64,000 nt of DNA from Carnobacterium jeotgali MS3 (GCF_000745125.1 NZ_JQNF01000005.1:248001-312000); one strand, 5' to 3'; shown: positions 10,153 through 20,639, numbered from the stretch's first letter. Notes: generated by a model from the letters alone, not told the origin. Translations and numbers: made by a program.

Positions 10153-10182
10153 TTCGTAAATTGGTAACGCTTATGTTAAAAT
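10153..10182 (+). promoter_or_regulatory. Candidate ftsA promoter with extended -10
   Basis: TG-T-TAAAAT at 10174-10182 is an extended -10 element, with a poor -35 (TTCGTA, 10153-10158). The same dodecamer TTATGTTAAAAT also occurs upstream of mreB (52094-52105) and mreC (53412-53423). GGTAAC and TGTTAA at 10163-10168 and 10174-10179 are separated by 5 bases and resemble a WalR box with one mismatch. The promoter would let ftsA-ftsZ be expressed independently of the mur genes. Confidence 0.45.
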
Positions 10183-10235
10183 TGGTATTACTATAGGTTT
10201 TAATAAAATAATGATGAAATAGGAGGTTTCAATGA

Positions 10236-11567
10236 ATGGGAACTACTGAAATGTATGTAAGTCTAGATATTGGAACCACTTCAATAAAAGTAGTCGTAGC
10301 TGAATACATTAATGGCCAAATGAATATTATTGGAGTAGGAAATGAAAAATCAGAAGGTTTAAATCGTGGAATTATCGTTGATATCGATAAAACCGTACAA
10401 TCAATTAATAAAGCTATTAAACAAGCAGAACAAAAAGCAAATGTAGATATTCATAATGTTATTGTAGGCATTCCAAGTAATTCGGTAGAAATAGAAGCTT
10501 GTCATGGAATGATAGCCGTATCCGGAGAAAATCGTGAAATTACTGAAGAAGATGTCCAAAATGTTTTGGCAGCTGCTATGGTAAAATCGGTTCCGCCTGA
10601 AAGAGAAATTTTAACCATATTGCCTGAAGAGTTTATCGTAGATGGTTTTGATGGAATCAAGGATCCTAGAGGGATGATTGGCGTTCGATTGGAAATGCAT
10701 GCAGTCATGTTGACTGGCCCCAAAACGGTTATACATAACACCAAACGTTGTGTAGAAAAAGCCGGTCTGCAAATTCAAAATATTGTCTTGCAACCTTTGG
10801 CAGCTAGCAGTGTAGCTATGTCTAGTGGTGAAAGAGATTTCGGTACTATATTGGTTGATTTAGGCGGTGGACAAACAACGGCTTCAGTTATGCATGATCA
10901 TCAATTGAAATACACAAGTGTAAATCAAGAAGGTGGAGATTACGTAACGAAAGATATATCGGTTGTTTTGAATACGACTATTGAAAATGCAGAACGCATT
11001 AAACGTGACTATGGGTATGCTTTGCCTGAGGAAACGTCTCAAGAAGAAAAATTCCCGGTCGAAGTGATTGGCAAGAGTCAGCCAGTAAAAATGGATGAAC
11101 GGTATTTGTCAGAGATTATAGAAGCTCGATTGGTTCAAATTTTTGAAAAAGTCAAAAATGAATTGGATAAAGTAGGAGCGAGAGAATTACCTGGTGGAGT
11201 TATTTTAACGGGTGGTGCTGCTGCGTTACCTGGTACAGTGGAATTGGCTGAAGATATCTTTGAAATACCAGTGAAGCTTTATATACCCAATCAGATGGGT
11301 ATGCGTTATCCTGCATTTACCACTGGGATCGGGTTAATCCAATATGAAGCCAACTTGGATGAAATCCATCAAATTGTTAAAGAATACCAGTTGGGTATTG
11401 CAAAAAAAGAAACTTCTTCATATAACGCTAAATCAGAATACTTATCAGAAAATGATGAGATAAATTCTTTAGAATTCGAAAGAGAAAAACCCGTAAAAAA
11501 AGAAAAGAATAAAGAAGATAAGTGGAGCACTAAAGCAAAAAGCTTCATCTCAAACTTTTTTGATTAA
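10236..11567 (+). CDS. ftsA: Cell division protein FtsA
   Basis: FtsA is an actin-like ATPase that tethers FtsZ filaments to the membrane. The 443-residue protein begins with the phosphate-1 loop [15 protein letters not shown], contains [12 protein letters not shown] (phosphate 2) and [10 protein letters not shown] (adenosine site), and ends with a basic, amphipathic tail ([13 protein letters not shown]) that fits the membrane-targeting helix. Of two close ATGs, 10232 runs into a stop after five codons. The ATG at 10236 follows AGGAGG at 10221-10226. It is followed 35 bases later by ftsZ. Confidence 0.97.
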   Translation: MGTTEMYVSLDIGTTSIKVVVAEYINGQMNIIGVGNEKSEGLNRGIIVDIDKTVQSINKAIKQAEQKANVDIHNVIVGIPSNSVEIEACHGMIAVSGENREITEEDVQNVLAAAMVKSVPPEREILTILPEEFIVDGFDGIKDPRGMIGVRLEMHAVMLTGPKTVIHNTKRCVEKAGLQIQNIVLQPLAASSVAMSSGERDFGTILVDLGGGQTTASVMHDHQLKYTSVNQEGGDYVTKDISVVLNTTIENAERIKRDYGYALPEETSQEEKFPVEVIGKSQPVKMDERYLSEIIEARLVQIFEKVKNELDKVGARELPGGVILTGGAAALPGTVELAEDIFEIPVKLYIPNQMGMRYPAFTTGIGLIQYEANLDEIHQIVKEYQLGIAKKETSSYNAKSEYLSENDEINSLEFEREKPVKKEKNKEDKWSTKAKSFISNFFD

Positions 11568-11602
11568 ATAGCTACATTCAAATTGTATTAGGAGGAAATG
11601 GA

Positions 11603-12859
11603 ATGGACTTAGAATTTGATACAAATCCAGCTAATGGAGCAATAATTAAAGTAATAGGTGTCGGTGGAGCAGGGAATAACGCTGTTAACCGCATGATTGA
11701 TGAAAATGTTCAAGGTGTAGAATTTATTGTAGTAAATACTGACTTGCAAGCATTAGCAGGATCAAATGCTGAAGTTAAAATACAATTAGGGCCAAAATTG
11801 ACTCGTGGACTTGGAGCAGGAGCAAACCCAGAAATTGGACGTAAAGCAGCTGAAGAAAGTGAAGAACAGATTGCTGAAGCTTTGCGCGGAGCAGATATGA
11901 TTTTCGTAACGGCCGGTATGGGTGGCGGAACAGGTACTGGAGCTGCACCTATTGTAGCCCGTATTGCTAAAGAACAAGGAGCTTTAACTGTTGGTGTTAT
12001 TACTAGACCCTTTACTTTTGAAGGACCTAAACGTGGACGTTTTGCTGCAGAAGGTGTAGCACAAATGAAAGAACACGTAGATACTTTAGTCATTATTTCT
12101 AATAATCGCTTACTAGAAATCGTTGATAAGAAAACACCAATGCTTGAAGCATTTCATGAGGCAGATAATGTTTTACGACAAGGTGTACAAGGAATTTCAG
12201 ATTTAATTACATCACCTGGATATGTAAACTTAGATTTTGCTGACGTAAAAACAGTGATGGAAAATCAAGGGTCAGCATTGATGGGAATTGGAATGGCTAG
12301 TGGTGAAAACCGAACAGTTGAAGCAACTAAAAAAGCTATTTCTTCTCCATTGTTAGAGGTATCCATTGATGGAGCAGAATCGGTATTGTTAAATATTACG
12401 GGTGGTTCTGATTTGACATTATTTGAAGCACAAGATGCATCAGATATCGTTTCATCTGCATCTACTACAGAAGTTAATATTATTTTTGGGACTTCAATCA
12501 ATGAAAACCTTGGTGATGAAGTTATTGTTACAGTTATTGCAACAGGTATTGATATAAATAAAGCCAAAGAAGTAAAACCACAAACATCTGAACGAAATAG
12601 AAATAGCGCTACGCAAAGAAACATCCCTGAAGCGTCTGCTCCACAAGCAGATCAAGCAAAAGATCCATTTGGTGATTGGGATATTCGTCGTGAACCTAGT
12701 TTACGTGACCAAAGAAAAGCTCAATCAAATGATTTGAATCAACAAAGTGAAAAACCTGAATTTGATATCTTTAAACGTGAAGAGAAACAAGAGCAAGATA
12801 ACCATCAGGATGAGGAAAATCTTGATACTCCTCCATTCTTTAGAAGACGCCGTAAATAA
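11603..12859 (+). CDS. ftsZ: Cell division GTPase FtsZ
   Basis: FtsZ is the tubulin-like GTPase that polymerises into the Z ring. The 418-residue protein has the N-terminal nucleotide site ([17 protein letters not shown]), the tubulin signature GGGTGTG at residues 107-113, NTDLQAL, and the T7-loop region [12 protein letters not shown] variable Gln/Asp-rich linker of about 75 residues is followed by the conserved C-terminal peptide ending [10 protein letters not shown], which binds FtsA, SepF and EzrA, all encoded in this window. The ribosome-binding site AGGAGGAAA precedes the ATG. Confidence 0.98.
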   Translation: MDLEFDTNPANGAIIKVIGVGGAGNNAVNRMIDENVQGVEFIVVNTDLQALAGSNAEVKIQLGPKLTRGLGAGANPEIGRKAAEESEEQIAEALRGADMIFVTAGMGGGTGTGAAPIVARIAKEQGALTVGVITRPFTFEGPKRGRFAAEGVAQMKEHVDTLVIISNNRLLEIVDKKTPMLEAFHEADNVLRQGVQGISDLITSPGYVNLDFADVKTVMENQGSALMGIGMASGENRTVEATKKAISSPLLEVSIDGAESVLLNITGGSDLTLFEAQDASDIVSSASTTEVNIIFGTSINENLGDEVIVTVIATGIDINKAKEVKPQTSERNRNSATQRNIPEASAPQADQAKDPFGDWDIRREPSLRDQRKAQSNDLNQQSEKPEFDIFKREEKQEQDNHQDEENLDTPPFFRRRRK

Positions 12860-12861
12860 AA

Positions 12862-13533
12862 ATGTCCGTAAAAGAAAATAGTCAAAAAATCGAGCAGCTA
12901 TTAGATGTGTCATTGGCCAAATCCAGTCGAAAACGTTCTGATGTGCAAGTAATTGCAGTAACCAAAAGTGTTTCTAGTGAACAAGCTGTTGAAGTAATTG
13001 AAGAAGGCTATCTACATCTTGCTGAGAATCGACCTGAAGGTTTAGCATTAAAACAAAAAGAGTTAAGTGATCACAGATTAGTTTGGCATTTCATTGGAAA
13101 TCTACAAGCAAGAAAAGTTAAGAAAGTAATCAATGATATTGATTACTTTCATGCGCTTGACCGTTTGTCTTTAGCTGAAGAGATTGAAAAAAGAGCAAAT
13201 AAAGTTGTTTTGTGTTTTGTTCAGGTTAACGTTACAGGGGAAGAAACCAAAAGTGGCGTTAGCCCAGAGCAACTTGATGCATTTATAACGAGCCTTTCAC
13301 AGTACTCAAAAATAAAAATAGTGGGTCTAATGACTATGGCACCACTGAATGCGAGTGAGATGGTCATTCGTTCTGCTTTTGTTCATTTAAGAAAATTGCA
13401 AGAATCAATTAAAGATAAAGCTCTGCCATATGCGCCTTGTACTGAACTTAGTATGGGAATGAGTAAAGATTTCACAATTGCTGTCGAAGAAGGAGCAACT
13501 TTTGTTCGAATTGGAACGTCTTTTTTTGAATAA
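12862..13533 (+). CDS. ylmE: PLP homeostasis protein YlmE (YggS/PROSC family)
   Basis: A pyridoxal-phosphate-binding, alanine-racemase-fold protein without known catalysis that buffers free PLP. The 223-residue protein has the PLP-lysine region VIAVTKSVSSEQA (Lys near residue 34), GNLQARKVKKV, VNVTGEETKSG and the phosphate-binding end ELSMGMSKDFTIAVEEGATFVRIG. It starts 2 bases after the ftsZ stop and precedes sepF, as in other Firmicutes. The initial MSVKEN segment lacks a clear ribosome-binding site, which suggests coupling to ftsZ. Confidence 0.94.
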   Translation: MSVKENSQKIEQLLDVSLAKSSRKRSDVQVIAVTKSVSSEQAVEVIEEGYLHLAENRPEGLALKQKELSDHRLVWHFIGNLQARKVKKVINDIDYFHALDRLSLAEEIEKRANKVVLCFVQVNVTGEETKSGVSPEQLDAFITSLSQYSKIKIVGLMTMAPLNASEMVIRSAFVHLRKLQESIKDKALPYAPCTELSMGMSKDFTIAVEEGATFVRIGTSFFE

Positions 13534-13566
13534 AAATCGATTAGGAGTAAAACGAAATCGATTTAA
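13533..13566 (+). repeat. Inverted repeat between ylmE and sepF
   Basis: AAATCGA and TCGATTT lie either side of a 17-base spacer just before the sepF ribosome-binding site (AAGGAGG). No T run follows, so it does not look like a terminator. It may be an mRNA stem protecting or processing the sepF transcript, but that is a guess. Confidence 0.3.
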
Positions 13567-13581
13567 AAAGGAGGACTTTAA

Positions 13582-14067
13582 ATGGGAATGTTAAGTAATT
13601 TCACTCAATTTTTCGGCTTAAATGATGAAGAAGAGTTTGAAGTAGAACAAGTAGCTGATACTAAAGAAAAGATACAACTAAGTGCTAAAAAAAATGATGA
13701 AAAACGTGAATTGAAAAATCAACGAGCGTTTAACACTCGTCGTGAACCTGCAACAACGAATAAGGTAGTCTCAATGAAAAATCCTGAAAATCCTTATCAA
13801 TCAAAAATTGTTGTATTTGAGCCTAGAGTTTACTCTGAAGTTCAAGAGATTGCTGATTTACTGCTTAGTAATCAATCAGTGATTTTAAATTTCACTCGGA
13901 TTGAAGAAGATCAGGCTAAAAGAATCGTTGATTTCTTAACGGGTACAATCTACGCTATAAGTGGAGATATTCAACGAATTGGAGAAGAAATTTTCCTATG
14001 CACACCTAAGAATGTCGAAATTGATGGTGTCTTATCTGATGTCATGCAAGAAAAAGAGTTTTACTAA
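13582..14067 (+). CDS. sepF: Cell division protein SepF
   Basis: SepF is an FtsZ-binding protein that forms rings, helps arrange FtsZ filaments and can anchor them to the membrane. The 161-residue protein starts with an amphipathic membrane-binding helix (MGMLSNFTQFFGL), has a charged linker to about residue 70, and a C-terminal globular domain with IVVFEPRVYSEVQEIADLL and ILNFTRIEEDQAKRIVDFL, typical of SepF. AAGGAGG precedes the ATG. Confidence 0.96.
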   Translation: MGMLSNFTQFFGLNDEEEFEVEQVADTKEKIQLSAKKNDEKRELKNQRAFNTRREPATTNKVVSMKNPENPYQSKIVVFEPRVYSEVQEIADLLLSNQSVILNFTRIEEDQAKRIVDFLTGTIYAISGDIQRIGEEIFLCTPKNVEIDGVLSDVMQEKEFY

Positions 14068-14088
14068 AGAAAAGAGGAAAAATAAATA

Positions 14089-14376
14089 GTGGCTTATTTT
14101 ATATCATTACTATATACAGTACTTTCTAAAGGCTTAGATATTTATTCCACGCTTATTGTAGTTTATATCTTAATGTCATGGTTTCCTGGGGCTTATCAAT
14201 CTAAATTCGGCCAAATATTAGCAACGATTTGTGAGCCATATCTAAATTTTTTCAGAAGATTTATTCCACCAATTGGCATGATCAGCTTTTCGGGAATTGT
14301 TGCATTGATTGTTTTAAATTTAGCTAAAAGCGGTTTGTTTTCACTCTTTCAGTTGATTATAAGAATTATTTATTAA
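14089..14376 (+). CDS. ylmG: YggT family membrane protein YlmG
   Basis: A small integral membrane protein of 95 residues with two hydrophobic stretches, separated by the family signature SWFPGAYQSKFGQIL and PYLNFFRRFIPPIGMI. YlmG proteins sit between sepF and ylmH across Firmicutes, and their precise role is unsettled. The start is a GTG at 14089 (GTG-GCT-TAT) behind AAAGAGGAA. It is probably co-transcribed with its neighbours (21 bases from sepF, 20 to ylmH). Confidence 0.92.
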   Translation: MAYFISLLYTVLSKGLDIYSTLIVVYILMSWFPGAYQSKFGQILATICEPYLNFFRRFIPPIGMISFSGIVALIVLNLAKSGLFSLFQLIIRIIY

Positions 14377-14396
14377 GTAAGGGAGGTGTTTTTCTT

Positions 14397-15179
14397 ATGA
14401 TTGAAAATGTCTATCAACATTTTAGAAAAGAAGAGCAATCCTTTATTGATAGTGTTATTGGTTGGATAAGAAGTGTAGAAGACCAATATACTCCTTACTT
14501 AACAAATTTTTTAGACCCACGACAATTGCATATCGTTAAAACAATAGTTGGGAAAAATAGTGACATCACTATTCATTCTTTTGGTGGCTATGAGGCGGCA
14601 GAGCGAGTGAGAGCTTTCATCTGCCCCGCCTATTTCACACCAAAACAAGAAGATTTCGAAGTAACTATTTGTGAAATACGGTACCCTACAAAATTTGCTT
14701 CATTATCTCATGGAAAAGTATTAGGTACATTGCTTTCAACTGGGTTAAAAAGAGATTATTTTGGAGATATCATATCAGACGGATCGCGTTGGCAAGTATT
14801 TGTCGAAAATTCAACAAAAAGTTATATTGAGCAACAAGTTGTTAGCATTGGTAAAGTTGCGGTTCGAATGGAAGAAAGAGCGTATACAGATATTTTAATA
14901 CCGATAGATAATTGGTCAATCGAAAACCAAACGGTTTCATCTATGCGATTGGATACGCTCGTTTCTAGTGTGTTTAAGATTTCTAGGCAACGTGCCAAAC
15001 AAATGATTGAATCTGGCAAAGTGAAATTAAATTGGGTAGAATTAACTCGACCGGATTTTGAAATTGGTTTGTTAGATATTGTTTCAGTTCGCGGTTATGG
15101 ACGATTGCAAGTACAAGAAATAGAAGGCAAAACTAAAAAAGATAAATGGCGCCTTCAGTTAGGTGTCTTGTACAAATAA
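14397..15179 (+). CDS. ylmH: S4-domain RNA-binding protein YlmH
   Basis: The 260-residue protein has an N-terminal domain (HFRKEEQSFIDSVIGWI, LDPRQLHIV) and a C-terminal S4 RNA-binding domain from about residue 185 (MRLDTLVSSVFKISRQRAKQMIESGKVKLN). In Bacillus, YlmH has been linked to rescue of obstructed 50S ribosomal subunits, and the family is also tied to division by position. GGGAGGTG precedes the ATG. It closes the ylm part of the operon. Confidence 0.93.
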   Translation: MIENVYQHFRKEEQSFIDSVIGWIRSVEDQYTPYLTNFLDPRQLHIVKTIVGKNSDITIHSFGGYEAAERVRAFICPAYFTPKQEDFEVTICEIRYPTKFASLSHGKVLGTLLSTGLKRDYFGDIISDGSRWQVFVENSTKSYIEQQVVSIGKVAVRMEERAYTDILIPIDNWSIENQTVSSMRLDTLVSSVFKISRQRAKQMIESGKVKLNWVELTRPDFEIGLLDIVSVRGYGRLQVQEIEGKTKKDKWRLQLGVLYK

Positions 15180-15261
15180 CCAGTAACTCATTTACATGTG
15201 AGTAAGTTTATGATAATTTAGTAGTAAAGCACGTTAAATTTGAAAATTGGAGGTGTCTTAT

Positions 15262-15957
15262 ATGGTGTTGACTCCCTTGGATATACATAACAAAGAGTTC
15301 CCTGTCAAGATGCGAGGCTACGATCAAGATCAAGTAAATGATTATTTGGACCAAATTATTAAAGACTACGAAATCGTTTTAAAAGAAAAGCGTGAATTAG
15401 AAAAACAATTGCAATTTTCTGAAGAAAAAGTAGGACATTTTAACAATCTTCAAGATGCTTTAAACAAATCAATTATTGTTGCTCAAGACGCAGCAGATCG
15501 ATTAAGAGAAAATGCAGCTAAAGAAGCAAATATTATAGGGCTTGAAGCTGAAAAACATGCGGATCGTTTATTAGATGAAGCTGTTGCTAAAGCTAAGAAA
15601 ATTACAACAGAAACAGATGAATTGAAGAAGCAAAGCAGAGTCTTTAAACAACGTTTACAGATTATGATAGAATCACAATTAGAGATGGTCAAAAACTCTG
15701 AATGGGATGATTTATTAAGACCGGCTGAAGAAGAGGTTCTTAATATTCCAACATTAAAAGAAATATTAAGCGTTAGTCAAAGTAAAGATAATGCAGTGAA
15801 TGCTGATGTTGAAGCAAGTAATCATACAATTGAAGAAGATGACGCTGAAGTAGTTGAAAAAACGACTGAGGTTAGTAATGCTAATTCAGAACACAACCAT
15901 GAAGAAGAACAAGATTCAATAGAAGGAACATTGCCAGCTATTGAGTTGCCTAAATAA
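15262..15957 (+). CDS. divIVA: Polar and septal scaffold protein DivIVA
   Basis: DivIVA is a coiled-coil scaffold that recognises strongly curved membrane at poles and septa and recruits partners such as the Min system encoded at 54.9 kb. The N-terminal lipid-binding domain is clear (LTPLDIHNKEFPVKMRGYD, then QVNDYLDQIIKDYE), followed by a long heptad-rich coil to about residue 150 and an acidic tail. The open frame extends to a TTG at 15247, but that codon lies inside the ribosome-binding site TTGGAGGTG. The ATG at 15262 gives 231 residues. Confidence 0.95.
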   Translation: MVLTPLDIHNKEFPVKMRGYDQDQVNDYLDQIIKDYEIVLKEKRELEKQLQFSEEKVGHFNNLQDALNKSIIVAQDAADRLRENAAKEANIIGLEAEKHADRLLDEAVAKAKKITTETDELKKQSRVFKQRLQIMIESQLEMVKNSEWDDLLRPAEEEVLNIPTLKEILSVSQSKDNAVNADVEASNHTIEEDDAEVVEKTTEVSNANSEHNHEEEQDSIEGTLPAIELPK

Positions 15958-15977
15958 ATTTAAAAAAGTAAATCAGT

Positions 15978-16213
15978 GAATGGAACAGAAAAACGATAGA
16001 ATACTAATTTAAGCGAGTTAGAACCCAGTGAAAGTCTAACAGTCCCTTCTATTTGTAAGATCCTCCATGAGTGTTAATTTGAACTAGAGTAAAATTAACC
16101 GTTTAATTGGCGTTATACAATTACTTAAGAGATGAAAAAGTCAGTAGTTACTTTTTCTCTAAATTTGGGTGGTACCACGAAGATTTCGTCCCTCTAGGGA
16201 TGGAGTCTTTTTT
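15978..16213 (+). promoter_or_regulatory. T-box leader of ileS, isoleucine specifier ATC
   Basis: The leader has all T-box parts: a Stem I base pairing ATGGA (15980-15984) with TCCAT (16064-16068), distal Stem I motifs (GCGAGTTAG and CAGTGAAAGTCTAAC), the T-box core GGGTGGTACCACG at 16167-16179, and a 12-bp terminator hairpin followed by T residues (about 16182-16212). By analogy with the Bacillus glyQS leader, the specifier is the triplet one base before the closing stem, at 16060-16062, which reads ATC (Ile). The base after it is C rather than the usual purine. Uncharged tRNA-Ile would stabilise the antiterminator and switch ileS on. Confidence 0.9.
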
Positions 16214-16314
16214 TATTGGCAAGAATAGTTGCAATTGATAAATCTCAGCTGTATGATGAGCATGTCATTTTTAAATGAGTGAGATAAATATAATAAATAA
16301 GGGGTAGATTTTTA

Positions 16315-19083
16315 ATGAAAATGAAAGAAACATTACAATTAGGAAAAACAAATTTCCCAATGCGTGGAAATTTACCAGTTCGTGAACTAGAGTGGCAAAA
16401 AAACTGGGAAGAACTAGATATTTATGGACAACGTCAAAAAATCAATGAAGGTAAACCAACATTCGTCTTACATGATGGTCCTCCATATGCAAATGGAAAT
16501 ATTCATATCGGACATGCTTTGAATAAAATTAGTAAAGATATCATTGTTCGTTACAAATCTATGTCTGGATTCCGTTCTCCTTACGTTCCTGGATGGGATA
16601 CTCATGGATTGCCTATTGAGCAAGCATTAACGAATAAAGGCGTGAAACGCAAAGAAATGAGTATTGCTGAATTTCGTCAATTATGTGAAGAATATGCTTG
16701 GGAACAAGTGAATAAACAAAAAGAAGATTTTAAACGTTTAGGTGTAGCTGGAGAGTGGGACCATCCATATGTAACACTTACTAAAGAATACGAAGAAGCA
16801 CAAATTCGTGTGTTTGGGAAAATGGCTGAAAAAGGGTATATCTATAAAGGGTTGAAACCTATTTATTGGTCACCATCTAGTGAATCAGCCCTTGCAGAAG
16901 CAGAAATTGAATACAAAGATGTTAAGTCAGCTAGTATTTATGTAGCATTTAAGGTAGTTGATGGAAAAGGCTTAATCGATGAAGATACATCTTTTGTTAT
17001 TTGGACAACGACACCATGGACTATTCCGTCAAACCTTGCCATTACCGTTAATCCTGATTACGATTATTCAGTTGTTGTAGCAGATGGTAAAAAATATGTT
17101 GTAGCAAAAGATTTGATTGAAACTGTAGCACAAGAAATTGGTTGGAATCAAGTTGAGACGATTCAAGAATTAAAAGGGAAAGAGTTAGAGTTAATGACGG
17201 CTCAACACCCAATGTATGATCGTACGTCTCTTTTGATTTTAGGAGACCACGTTACTCTTGAAGCTGGTACTGGACTTGTTCATACTGCTCCAGGACATGG
17301 GGATGATGACTTTATTGTGGGTCAAAAATACAAATTAGGTGTTTTATCACCCGTCGATGATAAAGGTTGTTTTACAGACGAAGCTCCAGGATTAGAAGGT
17401 ATTTTTTACGATAAAGCGAATAAAGTAATTACAGAATGGTTGGAAAAAGAAGAAGCTCTATTGAAGTTAAACTTCTTTACCCATAGCTATCCACATGACT
17501 GGAGAACTAAGAAACCGGTTATTTTCCGTGCTACACCGCAATGGTTCGCATCTATTGATAAGTTCCGCGGAGATATTTTAGAAGCTGTTGAAGGCGTTGA
17601 ATGGGTCCAAAAATGGGGCATGCAACGTTTGTATAACATGGTTCGTGATCGTGGAGATTGGGTTATTTCACGTCAACGCGCATGGGGAGTACCTTTACCA
17701 ATTTTTTATGGTGAAAATGGCGAATCTATCATCACACCTGAAACCATTGAACATGTAGCTGCTTTATTTGGAGAATACGGTTCAAATATTTGGTTTGAAC
17801 GTGAAGCCAAAGATTTATTGCCAGCAGGATTCACTCATCCTTCAAGTCCAAATAATACCTTTACAAAAGAAACGGATATTATGGATGTATGGTTTGATTC
17901 TGGCTCATCACATGAAGCTGTTTTAAGAGCAAGAGAAAACTTAACTTTCCCAGCGGATATGTATCTTGAAGGTTCAGATCAATACCGAGGTTGGTTCAAT
18001 TCAAGTATTACAACTAGTGTTGCTATCAATGGAGTAGCACCTTATAAAACCGTACTATCTCAAGGAATGGTTTTAGATGGCGATGGACGTAAGATGAGTA
18101 AATCAATAGGAAATACGATTGCACCAAGCAAAGTAATCAAACAAATGGGAGCTGACATCATACGTTTGTGGGTTTCTAGTGTAGATACTCAAGCTGACGT
18201 ACGTGTAAGTGATGAAATCTTAAAACAAGTCTCTGAAGTTTATCGTAAAATTCGTAATACAATGCGTTTCTTATTAGCTAATACGGATGATTACGATCCA
18301 TCAGTAAATAAAGTTTCCTTTGAAGATTTAAGATCGGTAGATAAATATCTAATGATCCGATTAAACCAATTAGTAGAAAAAGTGGAAGGTCATTATGAAA
18401 AATATGAGTTCTCTTCTATCTATCAGTTGATTAACAACTTCTGTACAGTTGATCTATCTCAATTTTACTTGGATTTTGCTAAAGATGTTGTTTATATTGA
18501 AGCGGAAGATTCTTATGAACGTCGTGCAATGCAAACTGTCTTTTATGAAGTCTTAGTGAAAATCACAAAATTATTGACACCTATTCTTCCTCATACAGCT
18601 GAAGAAATTTGGTCATTTTTAAGTGAATCAGAAGAGTTTGTTCAGTTAGCAGATGTGCCAGCTGTTGATCGTTATGAAAATGAAGCTGAACTAATGGATA
18701 TGTGGAATGCCTTTATGGATATTCGAGATGTCGTTCAAAAAGCCCTTGAAGAAGCACGTAACGAAAAAATAATTGGGAAATCTTTTGAAGCAAAAGTGAC
18801 ACTCTATCCTACAGAACAAACAAAAGATTTATTTGTTTCATTGAATAGTAATTTAGCTCAATTATTGATTGTTTCAGAATTAGAACTAGCAGAATCGATT
18901 GAAAATGCACCAAGTAATGCTATTCGTTCTGAATCAGTTGCAGTAGTTGTCGAACATGCTCACGGTGAAACCTGTGAACGATGTCGTGCAATCAAAGAAG
19001 ATGTGGGTTCTAATTCGAATGCACCTACACTTTGTGCTCGTTGTGCATCAATCGTTGAAGAACACTTTCCAGAAGCAGAATAA
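16315..19083 (+). CDS. ileS: Isoleucyl-tRNA synthetase
   Basis: A class I aminoacyl-tRNA synthetase that charges tRNA-Ile and edits misactivated valine. The 922-residue protein has HIGH at 64-67, a CP1 editing domain ([26 protein letters not shown]), KMSKS at 593-597, and a C-terminal zinc site made of two CxxC pairs (CERC and CARC), typical of the Bacillus-type enzyme. The ATG at 16315 is preferred over the one at 16321 because GGGG at 16301-16304 is better placed and the N terminus then aligns with Bacillus IleS. It is controlled by the T-box immediately upstream. Confidence 0.98.
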   Translation: MKMKETLQLGKTNFPMRGNLPVRELEWQKNWEELDIYGQRQKINEGKPTFVLHDGPPYANGNIHIGHALNKISKDIIVRYKSMSGFRSPYVPGWDTHGLPIEQALTNKGVKRKEMSIAEFRQLCEEYAWEQVNKQKEDFKRLGVAGEWDHPYVTLTKEYEEAQIRVFGKMAEKGYIYKGLKPIYWSPSSESALAEAEIEYKDVKSASIYVAFKVVDGKGLIDEDTSFVIWTTTPWTIPSNLAITVNPDYDYSVVVADGKKYVVAKDLIETVAQEIGWNQVETIQELKGKELELMTAQHPMYDRTSLLILGDHVTLEAGTGLVHTAPGHGDDDFIVGQKYKLGVLSPVDDKGCFTDEAPGLEGIFYDKANKVITEWLEKEEALLKLNFFTHSYPHDWRTKKPVIFRATPQWFASIDKFRGDILEAVEGVEWVQKWGMQRLYNMVRDRGDWVISRQRAWGVPLPIFYGENGESIITPETIEHVAALFGEYGSNIWFEREAKDLLPAGFTHPSSPNNTFTKETDIMDVWFDSGSSHEAVLRARENLTFPADMYLEGSDQYRGWFNSSITTSVAINGVAPYKTVLSQGMVLDGDGRKMSKSIGNTIAPSKVIKQMGADIIRLWVSSVDTQADVRVSDEILKQVSEVYRKIRNTMRFLLANTDDYDPSVNKVSFEDLRSVDKYLMIRLNQLVEKVEGHYEKYEFSSIYQLINNFCTVDLSQFYLDFAKDVVYIEAEDSYERRAMQTVFYEVLVKITKLLTPILPHTAEEIWSFLSESEEFVQLADVPAVDRYENEAELMDMWNAFMDIRDVVQKALEEARNEKIIGKSFEAKVTLYPTEQTKDLFVSLNSNLAQLLIVSELELAESIENAPSNAIRSESVAVVVEHAHGETCERCRAIKEDVGSNSNAPTLCARCASIVEEHFPEAE

Positions 19084-19093
19084 AGTTTAGATA

Positions 19094-19137
19094 AAAATGT
19101 GCATTCAAGAGATTATGCTTGAATGCACATTTTTTAT
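19094..19137 (+). terminator. Rho-independent terminator of ileS
   Basis: A 16-bp perfect stem (AAAATGTGCATTCAAG and its complement) with an 8-base loop is followed by a T run. It ends the ileS transcript ahead of dapF. Confidence 0.93.
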
Positions 19138-19192
19138 TGTATTTTAAAATCAGGATAGGTAAAATAAGAAAAAAAGCAGGAGGTTCGGTTAA

Positions 19193-20173
19193 ATGGAATT
19201 AGAATTAATCAAGGTACACGGATCAGAAAATGAATTTTTTATTTTGGATGAAATAGTATTAGAAAGAACACTGACCGAAGCAGAATTGGTTTCTCTAACT
19301 AAGATTATCACGGATCGCTGTAACGGGCTTTTAAATGGAGCAGACGGTGTTTTATTAGTCGGGAATGCAAAGCATAAAACAACTGGTGAAAGTATGAGAG
19401 TCATCAATTATGACGGCAGTGAAGCCAGTATGTGTGGCAATGGATTAAGAACGGTTGCTCGTTACCTTTCTGAAAAACACAATCAAGATGAGTTATTAAT
19501 TGAGACGATGCATGCTGATCTCCATGTAAAAAAAGCAGAAGAATTAGGAAAAGATGTTCAAACTTTTCAAGTAGAGATTTCTCCTGTTTCTTTTAACGTA
19601 GCTAAATTGCCCTTTAATTGGAAAGATGAAACATTTATTGATCAAGAATTACCTGAATTAGCACCAGGATTACGTTTTTCAACTGTAGCAGTACCCAATC
19701 CTCATTTGATTAGTTTCGTTGACCATAAAACAATAAAAAGCTCATTGCTTAAAGAACTGGCCACTTATTTAAATGGAGCAAATCCTTATTTTCCTGACGG
19801 AGTAAATGTTAGTTTCGTTGAAGAACTAGGCAATCAAAAAATATTTGTTCGCACATTTGAAAGAGGAGTAGGGTTTACAAATGCTTGTGGGACGGCAATG
19901 GCCGCTAGCAGTCTAATGTATGTATTGTTAAAAGATGGTAAATTAGAAGAAAAAATTCAAGTAACTAATCCCGGTGGTATGGTGCAAACAATCGTTCATC
20001 AGAAAGAGAATGGAAATTATTGGATGGATCTGATTGGTAATGCAACATTTCTTAGCAAAGTTATTATTTCTTTAGAAGATATTCTAAACCATCAGTTAAC
20101 TAATGGTGAAGTCATCTTGCTGAATGAAGATAAAACTTACCGTGAGTTTATTGAAGGTCTTTCAACCATTTAA
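19193..20173 (+). CDS. dapF: Diaminopimelate epimerase
   Basis: DapF converts LL- to meso-diaminopimelate, the wall cross-linking residue used by MurE here and the direct precursor of lysine. The 326-residue protein has the two catalytic cysteine loops of the family: MCGNGLRTVARYL (Cys near residue 81) and NACGTAMAASSL (Cys near 233). The N-terminal motif, KVHGSENEFFILDE, departs from the usual HGxGNDF form, as in some lactic acid bacteria. AGGAGG precedes the ATG. It stands alone between terminators and independent promoters, not in a dap operon. Confidence 0.92.
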   Translation: MELELIKVHGSENEFFILDEIVLERTLTEAELVSLTKIITDRCNGLLNGADGVLLVGNAKHKTTGESMRVINYDGSEASMCGNGLRTVARYLSEKHNQDELLIETMHADLHVKKAEELGKDVQTFQVEISPVSFNVAKLPFNWKDETFIDQELPELAPGLRFSTVAVPNPHLISFVDHKTIKSSLLKELATYLNGANPYFPDGVNVSFVEELGNQKIFVRTFERGVGFTNACGTAMAASSLMYVLLKDGKLEEKIQVTNPGGMVQTIVHQKENGNYWMDLIGNATFLSKVIISLEDILNHQLTNGEVILLNEDKTYREFIEGLSTI

Positions 20174-20221
20174 AAAAGTGAATCATTTTCAATAAAGGCT
20201 CTATTAAAGTAAAGTAACCCC

Positions 20222-20250
20222 TTGCAAAATGAAAAAACCTGAGTTATAAT
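20222..20250 (+). promoter_or_regulatory. Promoter of the 20.3 kb csp gene
   Basis: TTGCAA (20222-20227), a 17-base spacer and a consensus TATAAT (20245-20250) form a strong vegetative promoter. It implies an 80-base 5' untranslated leader, normal for cold-shock mRNAs. Confidence 0.85.
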
Positions 20251-20337
20251 AAACCTGTAATCGATTTCATTACTTTGAGAAATAAGTAGTCAAAAAAGAA
20301 TCAATTGCAAAATGAATAATCGGAGGTACAGTGAATT

Positions 20338-20538
20338 ATGGAAAAAGGAACGGTAAAATGGTTTAATGCAGAAAAAGGTTTTGGCTTTATTGAAGTTGAA
20401 GGTGGAGACGACATCTTTGTACATTTCAGTGCAATTACAGGAGACGGCTTTAAATCATTAGAAGAAGGCCAAGCTGTTGAATTTGAAATTGTTGAAGGAA
20501 ACCGCGGAGCTCAAGCTGCAAACGTTGTAAAACTATAA
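20338..20538 (+). CDS. Cold-shock protein (CspA family)
   Basis: A 66-residue single cold-shock domain that binds single-stranded RNA and DNA and acts as an RNA chaperone. Both RNA-binding motifs are intact: KGFGFIE (RNP1) and DIFVHFSAI (RNP2). It begins [14 protein letters not shown] and ends ANVVKL. It differs from the four copies at 50-51.7 kb in sequence and leader, so it is a separate, older paralogue. CGGAGG precedes the ATG. Confidence 0.96.
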   Translation: MEKGTVKWFNAEKGFGFIEVEGGDDIFVHFSAITGDGFKSLEEGQAVEFEIVEGNRGAQAANVVKL

Positions 20539-20602
20539 TTTCAACTCAAACAAGTAAATAATTTCATGATAACCATGAGAAATAACTAATAGAGCTACAT
20601 TT

Positions 20603-20639
20603 AAGTACCAGCAGACCGAAAAATCTGTTGGTACTTTTT
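20603..20639 (+). terminator. Terminator of csp
   Basis: A 13-bp stem (AAGTACCAGCAGA with one G-U pair) and an 8-base loop are followed by TTTTT. Confidence 0.9.

Noticed and set aside
11710-12624. Long minus-strand frames inside ftsZ
   Set aside because: They are shadows of a strongly conserved gene and have no ribosome-binding sites.
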